Source of the DNA: Rhabdornis inornatus
Lineage: Eukaryota; Chordata; Aves; Passeriformes; Rhabdornithidae
DNA length: 64,000 nt
Assembly (NCBI GenBank): GCA_013397075.1
Contig: VWZS01002260.1
Location: 434,001 to 498,000, forward strand
Direction of reading: 5' to 3'
A model generated the notes under the pieces. It saw nothing but the letters and a program-made list of their open reading frames with translations, had not been told where the DNA came from and did no database searches. The number at the start of each line of letters is the position of its first letter. The stretch's first letter is position 1. The position numbers were made by a program, and so were the translations under genes. Positions 1-12,416 of the stretch are shown piece after piece.

Positions 1-1807
1 TCACCTTTCTGGAATTAGGAGGAGATTTTGTGATAAGAGAAAGAAGTATTGGCTCCCATGGAATGTTTTGGCCTAAAGATGATGTGGCAGAGCACAGGGA
101 AGTAGAATGGAAAAGTGAGAAAGGTGAGACTATAGGAAAAAGAAGTAAGCCTAAAAAAAAACCCCAAATGATCACTTCCCTGCTTCTATGACAGCATCTT
201 TCATCCCTTAGCACTAACTGTGCCCGTAGTGGTACTGCTGGGCCTGCTTTGAATTTCAGTGCCATTCCTGTGGTCTTAGAATCAGGGCTCAGTTAATGCA
301 GTACTCTTTAACTGTCTCCCAGTGGTCAGTTGTCATAAAAATCATATGCAGACTGCATGAAGCAAATCTGTCCCTGAACTTGGTTCATACAGGTAGAAAC
401 CAGTTTTCTATCAGCTTCTCACTGAGGTAAACCATCTGTTATTAGTGTTAAAACACAGACCATTGGACTGCACCCTTTTTTCTGCAGTAACCTTGCACAA
501 TTTATTTTCTTTTGGATAAATAACGTCTGTGTGTACAGCTGTAGGACAACAGCAGGGGAAAAAAGGAACTGATACAAGTAATAACAAAACCATGATAACT
601 TGCTTTCTCTTTGTAATATTCGTCTGTATGTAGTGACTTTATTCCTGTGAATTGTTTGATTTAAAGCCCATTAATTTACTGAGAAAATACCAATTTTTCT
701 TTCAATTGCCTTTATGCAAAACAAATAGTGGTCTGACTTTTACCCTCCCAATCTTTTCTTCTTAGTTGAAATGACTGTGACATTTCCATAGCATCAGAGA
801 ATTTAGACAAAACGCCTTTCCCCCAGAATCTCTGTCATTGCTTTCCAGATGAAGCAAAAATTGTAAGAGGATCAAACTGAGAATCAGTCTTTGTCCCTGG
901 GAGGTGAATTTTGCTGTATTTTGACATAGCTGTTGAAAATGTGCATCAGTCCTCGGTTTCCTTCAGCTCTTTTCTGTGTCTGGTTCCTGTTAAGGGATGG
1001 TTCTTCTCAGGCTCTGCTCTGTCTACCTGAGCTCTTCTGTACAGTAGTTGAGAGGCCAAAGGAGTTGACAAATACTGCACTGGCATCTGGAATTTTGGGA
1101 AAGGTAAACAGAAGCAGGAGATATGTTACCACCTCTACTATAAATACTTCAAAGGAAACAGACCTTCTGGTAATAAAGCAAAAGTTTAATGACCAGCTTC
1201 ATAAAGATAATAACTGGGTTAGATTTTATGGAGAGTTTGACTGGTGTACAAAATGTACATATTAGCTGAAGTTATATAATGAGAATATGATGGTGTGCTT
1301 TGTTTTGAGAAGGAAAAGCAACGTTTTAGTTGTCCAGATTCTTTCTGAAAGGACATGAATTAATAGTTCACTATTGTGAACCTTTGCATTCATTCAGTGC
1401 TGGGAAGAGCATTGCAAGCTGATATGGAATACTTGCTTCCAAAATACATGTTGATAATGGGCTCTCCTTGTGAGAGACAAAGAGTGATTATTTTCACTTT
1501 GAAATCAGAATTCTAGTGTATGGAACACATTCTTTCAGGTATACATGAGCGTATTTAAATTCTTTTACTGACAAAATTCTTTCACTCGAAGTTCTGATTT
1601 TGGTGCTACAAGATACTCTGCTGGGTCTCTGCTCTTCAAGGATGGAGAAATTGATCCCTTAGCAAAAGTTTCATTTGCATAAATATGCTATATCTGTTGC
1701 ATGACTATAGACCACCAGTAGGAGCAGCAGAATATTACATGTCTGGAACTTGAACAAATCTTTTTAGTTTGACATTTTTGTATTTTTTGTCAGTCAAGGG
1801 TTGGTTT

Positions 1808-2031
1808 TGTGATAATGTGATTCGTGCTAATTANATAAGTGGGATTGTTAGCCTTGATGCTTTTTGGTGAGGAATGGCGAGCCACTCCCGGTATCCCCGG
1901 TCGGAGGGGGGCCCCTCCCCGGTCGGTTTTGCTTATGCTTTATACGAACCTCAATTATGCTAAATTACTTACTGCCAAATTTTGTATCTCATTGTTTGAT
2001 AAATTGGACGTACAGAACGTCATTTATAACA
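1808..2031 (+). mobile_element. Solo LTR of an endogenous retrovirus, copy 1, collapsed at an N
   Basis: The 5' end (TGTGATAATG...) and 3' end (...TTATAACA) match those of the fuller copy at 16307-17121, and the central part after the TATA motif is nearly identical to it. The termini form the TG...CA short inverted repeat expected of an LTR. After the first 26 bases an N at 1834 replaces the segment that corresponds to 16334-16820 of copy 2, about 487 bases. A second segment of roughly 110 bases near the 3' end, which holds the ATTAAA in copy 2, is also absent without an N, so that difference may be real. The flanks GTTT and GTTC could be a decayed 4-base target duplication, which is weak. 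No internal retroviral coding sequence is present. The family name is unknown to me. Confidence 0.75.
1834..1834. other. Assembly gap (single N) inside LTR copy 1
   Basis: A single N lies exactly where about 487 bases of the LTR should be, judged by alignment to the copy at 16307-17121. The true gap is therefore probably hundreds of bases, and the window is shorter than the real chromosome here. Confidence 0.85.
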
Positions 2032-2514
2032 GTTCCATTTTACAGAATAGTTGAATAGGGAAATGATGATTGAAGTAGAAACTGTTTCAAGCATCTAGCC
2101 TGTATATTAGTCATCTTCACGTTGCTATATCAATGTTTTATTCCGTAAATGAATTTTTCTTTTTTTTTTTTTTTCTGTAGCAAAATATAGGTATAAAAAT
2201 GCGTATGGCTAACTTGGATTGAGAGATAAATCTCTAAAAATACAGCATGGAGCAGAAAACAAACGCAACTGAAACAAACCCAAATAGTTTCATTTGCCAC
2301 AGCGTAGTGATTATCTAGGACTTGACATATATGAGAGCTTAAGAATAAATACTTCCAAGTGATTTGCTTGTCTAGTGTTCACAGCTTCTTCAGGGTGAAA
2401 GTGAGATTTTTTCAGGAAGTGTATATGGATTACTAGAGGTAAATACCTTACGAGACATTGTTGTGATTGTGGAGAAAAGGGCTGGAGTTTCAGCGCTGTT
2501 TAATTCCTCACCAC

Positions 2515-2835
2515 CCCCGTCATGGCGCGGGTGCGGCGTCAGCAGGAGGAGGCTGAAGCCGAAAGGTCGGGCTCGAGGGAGGGGAGTGAGGCTTTGGGTC
2601 AGCCTGGCGGACCGAGCCCCTCTCCACGGCTGGTGACTCCTTTTTCTGTTCCTCTGAGCTGCAGGTGTTGTGGTTTGGTGCTGAAAGACAGCGCCGGCGA
2701 GCCCAAGATGCGGCTTCCAGAAAGGGAAAAGGGAGAGAGCGGCGCAGGGCCCGGTGGGGCCGCGTGAGGCCCGAGCCGCAGCTGCTGGAACCGCAGCCGG
2801 GGAGCGGCTGCTGACCTGTTTCAGAGCCCTGTCAG
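2515..2835. promoter_or_regulatory. CpG-rich islet within intron 1 (possible alternative promoter)
   Basis: This stretch is sharply richer in G+C and CpG than the AT-rich sequence on either side. It contains an ATG in good context (G at -3 and +4) at 2522, followed by an 81-codon open frame starting MARVRRQQEEAEAE, and a possible donor-like CAG|GTGTTG near 2663. The frame resembles no family I know, and long open frames are expected by chance in GC-rich DNA. CpG islets inside long introns often act as alternative promoters or enhancers, so a regulatory reading is favoured, as inference only. It could also be the start of an unannotated transcript. Confidence 0.35.
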
Positions 2836-5311
2836 GTCCCTGCAGGTTCTGCCTTGTCCCTGTTTTCCTGCTGATTTGGGGCTGGAGGAAGTTAAGCTTT
2901 TGTTTGCCCATGTACCGCAGGCCCAGCACTTTTTCCCTTTGGGAAGCCGCACTCGCTGCTGTCTTCCAGAAACGTTTTTGGTTGCTCTGTGGTGAATCCC
3001 GTTTTGGGGGTAAAACACTCTTTTGTACACTTTTATTAATATTGTTGTTATTGCAATTTTTCAGTTAATCGTGATTCCGTCTTATAATCTCTCCCAGTGT
3101 TTCCTCTGCTATCAGAAGGAGGCAGGGCATAGGGGACAGCTTGAAGGGGTTCAATTTTCCTGCTGGGTTTTAAAGCAGAATAAACTTGAAAAAATTAAAG
3201 TCGAGGTAGCAAATTTTGGCTAAGGGATAACATTTGTGAAATGCAAAGTAGAACAAAACTCTTCTTTTAACTGAAATAAAAACATAATTTTTGTTTATTT
3301 TCTATAGGTGTGATTGACCCAGGGGAATTGTCTTTCAACTGCCATTGTCTTAATCTGGAGACTGCTTCTGCATCAATTGATAAATGTGGATTTTCTTAGA
3401 TCAGTATAATAGTGTTTCTATCTTTAAGTGTTTAGCTTTATTCCTGTTACTTTATTTTTAGTTGTTAATAGAAACTAGACAACAGCAACTTGTATGTGGG
3501 CATTTTAACATTTGGGTGTGTTTAAGATAGAGGAGTAAGAGCTTCAGAGGGTTTAAGAAGTACTGGGGAGATTTGACGCTGGAAGCTGAACAGCTGCAGG
3601 CTTGGTGCTTAAAATGACATCAGTGAGAGGTGACAAGGTGGGTTTGAGAAGACACTGATAGCTGTGAACAGAACACAAGTAGGGTCATTGTAGCTGAAAA
3701 ATCACTACTGTGAACTTCATTACGAAGTACTTGGCATAATCATGTAGTGATCAGCAGGTTTTGGTGTTCGTAGCAGGGAGTTACTTTGGGTGGGGCTTTT
3801 TTGTTTGGGATTTGTTTTAGGGTGTACTACAATTGAGTACTAGGTCCTTTTTCCCCTACAAGAAGTAAGTGCTCTGTTTTCCCAGTGGGAGAGCTTTGAG
3901 AAGAAAGGAATTGGATGAGATACTCTTCCCCTTTGGTTTGCACATCTGCAATCAAAAAACTTGTTTACTGTTACTTATGTCTGCCAGCACAAATACCAAG
4001 TATATTGAAAGATCTTCTGGTTCCTCACTTGGATGTATTGCTACATGCTAGTAAACTTTCTCTGAGTAGACCAGCAGCTCTGTATTCTTGGTTTCTATTC
4101 AGTCTCTAATAAATGGGCAAAGAAATACCTTGAGTAATTTTATAATAATAGGTATGTTTTGTAGAGCAGAAGTTTGTGCTTGGAGGGAGTTTAAGGGGAG
4201 CTGAAGTGATGTCCCCAGTGTTCTCAGCCTGTTCACAAGCCTTTTGTATGTCATGTTATATTACCTCTGAGCTGGAAGATAGTAAAACAAAATCCATTAG
4301 GACAAGACCTAACGTTATCTCAACTGCCTTACATATAAAAAGATAGATGAAGACTATAATTCTTCTGGTAGAGAAAGCCACATGTCCATTCCCCCTCTAA
4401 TTCCTGCGGCTTTATAAACAAATATTTGTGTTTGTTCTTGGATAAAGCAACCATAGAAAAAAGGCCAGGCAGTAGATTGCATAAGCCTAATGGTTGGAAG
4501 ATGGAGTCCTCAGGCTGATCACTGCTTTCTGGCCTCAGAGTGTTCCCATTCAAGTCTATTAAAAGCTACTTAAAAAGACTTCTAAAAGCTTTTGAAACTG
4601 CTGATTTTTTTGTTTATTTGTTTGGAAGTTGCATTACTTCTTTACCTCCAGTGCATCTGGTTAACCATCGAAAGTGCCTGGTGTTCTTTCATTGTGCTAT
4701 ACAAGGGTATATTTTTCTGCTACCTAACGTGGTTTCCCATCTTTCTTAGTGGGTTTTTTTATGGCTATTTTTATTGTAACTGCACTTGCTAGAACTGTGG
4801 TTGTGTTTTAATGGTGGTTTTCAATAGACCTTCAGACTCCTTCTCCCCAGTTTGGAGACAAGTTCTTACTCAGCTGCATAATGTAAAATAAAAGGAGAAC
4901 ATTGTTAATTATGAATGACTAGGCTTATTAGCTGTGTCCAGACAAATATTGCAGAATTCTCGTGCCCTTCCCAAGGGTAAGTTTGAGATAGCTCTGAGCT
5001 GCCAGATTTACTTTGTGTAGACTATTCCCAGCTCTCAGTAAATAATAACACAGACTTCTTTAACTTTTATGCATCTGTATGTGAATTTATGTACAAATCA
5101 GAAATTCTGGATTCAGTATTGGCTCTTTAGTGGAGTGTTGAATAACACAACATACTGTAATTGATAGCCAACTTATACATTACTTTTTCTTTCAAATTCT
5201 TTTCCCTCCTCTCTGTGTTTAGTGAAGTTTGACCTCATGAATTCACCACATGAAATGGGAAATTAAGTATATTGTCTTGGTTGTGCCTGAAGCCCTAAGT
5301 GTTGTTAGCCT

Positions 5312-5417
5312 GGAGTAATTAATAGTAAGTATTATTATATATTATTAGTATTATTATATGGAGTAATTAAAAGTAAGTAATATTCAAATAATAATTTGAA
5401 TAAGTAATATTCAAATC
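5312..5417. repeat. AT-rich local duplication with hairpin
   Basis: The block GGAGTAATTAA followed by AGTAAGTA occurs twice (about 5312 and 5360), and AGTAATATTCAAAT occurs twice (about 5376 and 5405). Between the latter, ATTCAAAT (5382-5389) and ATTTGAAT (5394-5401) form a perfect 8-base inverted repeat around a 4-base loop. It looks like replication-slippage duplication in AT-rich intronic DNA. Confidence 0.7.
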
Positions 5418-7217
5418 CTTTTGGAGGTCATTGGTGATCTTGAAGGTTGGTTTGTCTTTAAGACCATTGAAAATCTGTATGTTCCTTTGCTTGTATTGTG
5501 TTTGTGCAGAAAGAAAAATGAAATTAAAGAAGCTGAATGTGTAGAAGAATAACATTATAAGCTCTCATTGATAAATCCATGAAGAAAATAGCAAATTCAG
5601 TCTATGTATTTACACTACTATTGACTTACATGCAAAAGGAAAATTTATGTGGTACTTAATGTGTTCTGAAGTTTTATGAAATAGTATTTTGGAGTTGTTC
5701 TTTTAGTTTTCAGGTAGCTGAAGTTATCAATTTTATCAGTTGTGAAATGCAGCTCCCATGACCCAGATGACATCTGTACCTTACCTTCCATACTCCCCAT
5801 TCCTCTTGGATGGCATGTTCAGCAACTGACGATCTCTGTATTGTGTTTTATTAGCATTAATATTTACTTTGCTTTTTAAGTCCTGGCAGTGAAGCAGAAG
5901 GTTCTGATGAAGTGTAGTCCAAGACAATACTGTATTTCAAAATAGTCATATTGATTGCAACAGCTGATACTACTTTGCCCTTAAATGAGGGGAGCAGTTT
6001 ATTTTCACGCTAATTTGGTGTTATATTCCTTAGTCTTTGCAACTTGAGTTCCTTTCATATCTGAATAACGTAAACAATATGTTTACTATTCTAGCCAAGA
6101 CAGCTCATTATAGCTTATAATGGGAATGTTTAATACTTTTTTGGCCTGTGATACAATAATCAGTTCTGACAAACCTGTGAAGCTCTGTAGCACTTCAATG
6201 GCTTCTACTGATTTTCAGCCGAAAGTAAGAATTCATACCTGAGAAGTCTTAATTTTTAACTGTAACTGGAGTGTGTGTGTGTTCTTTCATGGGTAGTCTG
6301 TTGGTTGTGATCCTGTATTGTGTGCCTAAGGATAAAAACATAGGCATGAATAAGATTATCTGATATGTAAGGGACATGAAAAGATAGGGATTAAACTAGG
6401 TTGCTGTTACATATATGCCTCTGTTTTTTTCAGTGATTTGATGTTGGCTAATGGAAAATGTTAAGCATATTTCCTTCTTTTCTTTTTATATAAGTTTCTG
6501 ACAGGAAATCTGTAGCTAAATATCACTTTATGATTTCCATCTGTTCATGTATAATAGTGTCTTGTAATGCAGTCCAGATTGCTGCCCAATGGAAATGTCC
6601 TATAGCAGGAGATAGGCTTTCAAGTGATTGTTGTACATACTAATTATTTTCTTAAATTAGTACTTTATATAATTTTGAAGACACAGAACTCATTTTAAAG
6701 ACTGCTTCCTTGATGCAAAAATTCCCACTAATTAGCAAAGATAGTACTTCATCTTTCTAGTGACAGTATTTTTTAAAAGAAAGGTTTGCATAGTTGTACT
6801 GCTGTGGTAAAACAAGAAAATAAAATGTGTTCTTAGATTCAGGTAGGCAACAAACAGGAAAATTGCTAAAATGTTTCTTAGTTACAAACTTCTGTGATCT
6901 CTGCAGTGTGTTTCTCAGCTAGTGAGGACTAGATTAAAGAACACTTATTGTAGCAGATTTAATTTTAATTCTGAGAACTCTGGTGATTTAGACAAATTGA
7001 TAAAACTGTTAAAACTCTAGCTTTTGAAAGATGTGTGTCAGCATATGTTTTACAGTGAAAATTTCCACCCTTCCCAGCTGGGGAGAAGAACTTGGTAATG
7101 AGAACCACGTGTTCCTGTACGGTGAGAAAACAAGACAGTGAATAAAAAACCTCACCTGTGTTATTCATGATCTTCAACACATTAATCCTGATTTTTGCAC
7201 AACTGACTGTAAATCAT

Positions 7218-7278
7218 TGTAGGGGAGTTGGACTAGATGACCTTTAAACGCCCCTTCCAACCCAAACTATTCTGTGGT
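7218..7278 (+). mobile_element. CR1 LINE 3'-end fragment
   Basis: The sequence reads GTTGGACTAGATGACCTTTA, then a CCTTCCAACCCAAACTATTCT block, which is the characteristic 3' end of CR1 retrotransposons of birds and reptiles. Only about 60 bases are recognisable and the terminal ATTCTATGA repeats are decayed. CR1 copies are usually 5'-truncated, so a short tail alone is normal. No coding potential remains. Confidence 0.8.
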
Positions 7279-7945
7279 AAACGGTAAATTATTGTTGCTT
7301 TTCTTTACAGACTTGGGAATCAAGTTACCTTAAAATACCTGTACTGCCTGAGAGTTTCCTGCTTTCACATGCAATGATAATCTGAAGAATAGGATTAGCA
7401 TGATGAATCATTTTAATATTTATCAGTTTAGGACTAATTTAAGGACAGCTATACTGTGTGTTAAATGAGCCAGGATGCTGTCTGTGACTTCCAAATTGGG
7501 CTGAAAGTGCCTCTGAGAGGCAGAACTGTGATCAGCCTAGTGAGGTTTAGCTTTGTAACAGCATAAATAATTATTATCAAGAGCTCTCATTTCCTGAAAA
7601 AAAATGTGTTTCATATCCATGGTGAATTTCCTTTCACCAAGTTTGTTGCAGTTGTTTTAGTGGCATGAATGTGAATTTCCATGGGTTTTTGCAGCTCAGT
7701 TGTTACCAATTCAGAGCAGTTCTCAATGAGTAAGCTGATTTCCTATGGTTTGCCTCCTGTGGCTGTGTGCTTTGCACAGGGTGACCCTTCACAGAGGAAC
7801 TGGGAGTATTCCATCTCAAGTTGGGAACTTGGAACTAGTCACGCCTGTAGTCATGAGGGAGTGTGTCTCTATCATTTTGGAAAATGAAAACCATTGGATT
7901 CAACTGCTTTTTTGATTAATGTACTGGATGAGTTCGTATCTGGGC

Positions 7946-7999
7946 TTGTTCTCAAATGCTTGTATCTCAAAGCAGGGATTGTTCTCAAATGCTTATATC
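7946..7999. repeat. 33-base tandem duplication
   Basis: TTGTTCTCAAATGCTTGTATC at 7946-7966 recurs with one mismatch at 7979-7999, a period of 33 bases. It appears to be a simple local duplication in intron 1. Confidence 0.8.
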
Positions 8000-8596
8000 C
8001 ACAACAGATGTGCAGAGACAGCCAGTCTGACTCCCACAGCTCAGCTGGGCCAGACAGCGCCGTTCAACTTGTGTCAATGATTACCCCAGTGAGGCACAGC
8101 ACAGCTCCCTGTGGTGTCAGGAGACTCTGCTGTGCTCTGAGGCACAGTCACCTTCTCCTTGGACAACAGCAGCGGGAAACTCCCTTGCTTCTACGTGTTG
8201 AGAGGCATGATTTAAAAACAGAACCTCACAATACCTAAACCAACTCTTTTTCCCCCTCTGAGCAGCTGGAAGGCAGAAAAGCAGAGCAGAGCTGTGGCAG
8301 CTCAGTATTTTTTTTGTTCAACAGGAGATGTCTTTTGAAATAGAACTTACACTGTACAATTGTAAATACAGTTTTTATAAGTCAGTATATTACAGAAATT
8401 GTACCTCAGCTGAAGAACAGGTTGAAATAGTTCATGGGGCATACAAAATTACTGAAGTTCCAGATACTTTTTAAGTGCCATGTATAAAGTCAGGTGAAAT
8501 TTCTACCTGTTGTAGTTGCAGTCTTGTGACCTTGACTACAGAGAGGGGCCTTTTCCATAGGCTCTGGAATAAATGGCTGCTACTTTAACCAAATTA

Positions 8597-8656
8597 CCAT
8601 TTTTATTGGGATTTTTATTTTTTATTTATTGGGAGTTGTTTTTTATTTATTGGGAT
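8597..8656. repeat. T-rich imperfect tandem repeat
   Basis: Three imperfect copies of a T-rich unit ending in TTTATTGGGA or ATTGGGA occur in a row, separated by T/A-rich spacers. This is a low-complexity minisatellite-like tract with no sign of function. Confidence 0.6.
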
Positions 8657-11600
8657 AATATGTTCACATTTGGGCACACAGAGGGGAGGCCACTTGTACA
8701 GAATAAACTCGTTTAAATTTGACATCATTTTGTGCAAAATAGCTATACATACGTACTGTGGTACAGCCCTGTATCTTGCTTGAGAGTTCTCTTATCTTCT
8801 CAGCTGATCATAGGCTAGTAGTGTACAGAGATGTGAAATCCTGATCTACAACAATTTAGATACAGAATTTCCTTTTGATGAAAAGTGACCCATTTTCTCA
8901 TTGATAGTGTGATGTATGAAACGTAGTGAGAATTTTTACCCTGAGTCAGTTTTAATCCTGCATATTGATGTCAGCCCAAGAAGCCTTGCCTTCCTGAGAA
9001 GATAATTTGGTATGAACTAGGTGTCAGAAGAGGTGTGAAAATATTTTGAGGTGGTTGTTTGGAAACTAAGAAGTTACTTTAATCTAGGAACATAGAAGTA
9101 ATGTGACTTCAGAAATTATTTTAATATGAGCAAGGGAGGTTGGTTTTTACAACTTATGTGCAGCCATAATGTTTCTGCCTCTCTAAGGGCAAACTGTGAA
9201 TTGGAGAAGATAAAAATGATGAAGTAGATATGGAACAGTAACGGACGAGTTGAAGGATGAGAGTATGCACATTTTCAGTGTTTACTCATCATGGAGCTTC
9301 CTTTGCACCACATCGTACTACAGAGGACTATTGCCTGTTGGCTTTCCCTGCATCTTTTCTGCCCAAACTTGTGTATGAATTATTCTGCAATTCATATCTT
9401 CTGAGCACTGTTGTCACATTGGTAGTTCCCTCTTTAACCACTGCAATAAAATTTGCTGAGTATCATAAGTCAACGTGCAATTTATTTTCATTTATTTATT
9501 TTTTAACTTTATTTTATGCTATTTTATTCCTTATGTAACAATGTAGCCAGAGAGTCTGCATCATAACAAGGAAGTTCTTTTCAAGCTTCCCTCTGCTCAC
9601 TCAGTCTCACTATTTAACATGTATCTGGAAGGTGATGTATCATCGGAATTCACCAGTGGTATTTTTTGCTTTGAAGTATCCCAGATAAATAATGCATTTC
9701 TTACAAAAATCAGTATATATCAGTATATCCTCCCACAGAAGTTTATGGTAGTGCTTTTGTAGCCCCTCCTGCTAGTAATGGCTTGGATTAAAATATCATT
9801 CTGATTTAAAATTCTGAAGAAGTAACTTCCGTTTCATATAGCAGAAGGGAAGACTTGTGTGTTTTTTCATACATGCTTTATTTGAATTACCAACACATAT
9901 TAATATATATATATGTATATCCTTATGTGGTTGCAACTTGTTAACATAAAAATAGTAATTGAGGCTTATGGAATTTGAGGATTGAGACTTAATTCAACAG
10001 CAAGGGAAATTTAAATCATGAATACAGGAACCATTGATGATCACTGGAGACTTAAACCAAAAGCACTTCAGGAGAGTTTGGGATCATGAATGGAGATGTG
10101 AAGAACAGAGAGGAAATGTTTTAGATTAATTCAGTAGTATTCATACTGGCATAGAAGTGTTAGAGCTGTACAACTTCTACAAGGAAAGCTGAGTTCAGAC
10201 CAATGCCTGCACCACTGGTGAGGGCACAGACTTCTCAATGTCACAGCATCTTTAGGAACTCAGGCTATGAAGCTTCCACAAACCTTTTCTTTAAAATAGA
10301 GTTTTAGCATTGCTATTCATAGCCTTTCTGACTATGTAATATTTCTTTAAAATCAAGTTAAAATATCATCAGTGCCTTGGTATTGGCAGCTCAAAACACT
10401 TCCACTCTCAATGGCAGCAAAAGGATTATTGCCTTATAGAGCTCTGCAGGTTTCAGCCTTATTAGAAATGGGTTAATGCTAGATTTTAGCCTATTGACTA
10501 TTGTTGGAAGCAGATTACTTTGCTTATATAGAATAAAACCAGATCTGACAACTGAAAGTCTTAATGTCTGCAAAAGATAATCTGACCAAAAATGTGGGTG
10601 TTCTTAGTGTTTGGTTTGGGGTGGTTTGGTTTTTTCTCAAGACCATTCAATTCTTTGCATGCTGTGCAATTCTGACTGCTAACAAAACAGTATGTAAAGC
10701 TAAATCAACTTTCTTGTCATAAAATGAGTATTTTAATGAATTTGAAATACCAAAAGAGAATCTAGATTCCTCTTTTTCTCTGGACTTACTGGGGGAATTA
10801 CTTTTAACTTTTATTTCACTGGCGTTGCCTAACCCAGAATAACATTCTGCAGTTCTGACTTTTAGTAAGTTCAGTGGTGGTGTGTCTTCTATAATGAATA
10901 ATTATGCTGTATTGTGGTCAGGAAGTATTGGTAGAGACTGATGAATACAAATCTCTCGTATTCCTTACTGCTGTGGGACCAAAGTAATGAGCAAGGGGCT
11001 GGAATTGTTTCTTAGCTTTTTGTAACAGCTACCTGAGATGCAGTTGAAGGAATTGTTTGCCCTTTTGTTCTGGACAAATTTTCATCAAATGGTCCTTCTT
11101 CTTCAAAAAAAGATTTGGGAGAAGACCAGAATATTTCTCATGCATGTAGGAAAAGAATTATTTTTAATTAAAAAGCTTAATCCAATCTAAATCAGGATTA
11201 ATACCAAGAGGCTTTCAATGAGCCAGCTGGCTCTCCTGCCAGAGGGAAGTTTTTTGTACAAAACCACCTTACTGTACACATCACTAGCCTGGACTATTTC
11301 TGTTTTTACCAAGCACAAGGAGCTCCATATCACACTGACATGAAATGAGGCCAAGCTCTTGCTTGTATAATTTTGATTTTTCTAATCAATGTCTGCTGCA
11401 AAGAGTTTTACATTAGTGATGTTGATATGCAAGTATTTGAAATATAATTGCCACTGTTTCTTAGCATGGAGAAGATGGTTGTGGAAGCTTTGCATTAGCT
11501 GCTAGTTGTGTCACAAATGTTCTGTAATGCCTGGTTTCGAACACGTGTTGAGGATTTCATGTGGACTTCTCTCGTAAAAGTCCAGCTCAACTTCCAGAGT

Positions 11601-12380
11601 AGGGCTAGGGAGGAGACATGTTGAGAGGGCTTCTTTGTAATGTTCCCTCTATGGACTCCTTGAGTCCACAGGGCCTCTGCTCCTTTGAATCCTCTGAAAG
11701 TCAAAGGGGAGAGGCTCCTCTTAAAGCAGGTGATTATCCTATTTGTGAAGGAACCAGGTTGATATTGCCTGTATTTTTATTCCTAGTTCTGCCTGAGAAT
11801 AGCTTGGACTTAAGTATGAAGAGAGGAAGGATGCAGCAAGAAGAGTTTTCTAGAGATAATTAAAAACTTTTAATTTAGTGTTTGTTGTAATTCTAGCATT
11901 TAATTAAAAATAGGGGGGCTTTTGTACTTTCATTTACTTAAAATGACTGTGATGTTCCTGAAATGTAACTTTTAAGTGGTCTATATGTTAGAGCTTATCT
12001 TTATTAATGCTTATCTTTTTGATCTCCATTGCAGATGAGGTCTTTAGGTGGCAAACCTTAGACTGGAAAAAAGATCAAGAAGTATTTTTTATCTATGTTG
12101 ATATTTTAGCTGCATGAAGTAGCAAATATCTTGATTAACCATTCACATTTTTGAGGGAAAAATAAATCTTCTGATTTCTGTATAAAGCAATCAGGGTATA
12201 GAATTATACTGAAGTTCTTAAATGAAGCTAAGACCAAGATAAATGGTTTCCATAAAGAAAACAAAAAAATACAATAGAGGGCTTATCTAACCAGTATTTT
12301 TAAAATGTAATTAAAATTAATTCTGTAATGACTTAACCATGGGGCTCGCGCAGCACACAGGCTCGTTTCTGTTTTTTCAA

Positions 12381-12416
12381 AAAACTTTTTATAAAAAAAA
12401 AACTTTTTATAAAACT
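12381..12416. repeat. Direct duplication of an A/T-rich 17-base unit
   Basis: The motif AACTTTTTATAAAA occurs twice in immediate succession, separated by an A run. Low-complexity slippage product in intron 1. Confidence 0.65.

Noticed and set aside
933..1265. 110-codon + open frame in intron 1
   Set aside because: No recognisable domain, AT-rich codon use like the surrounding intron, and no splice or promoter context; expected by chance in this length of sequence.
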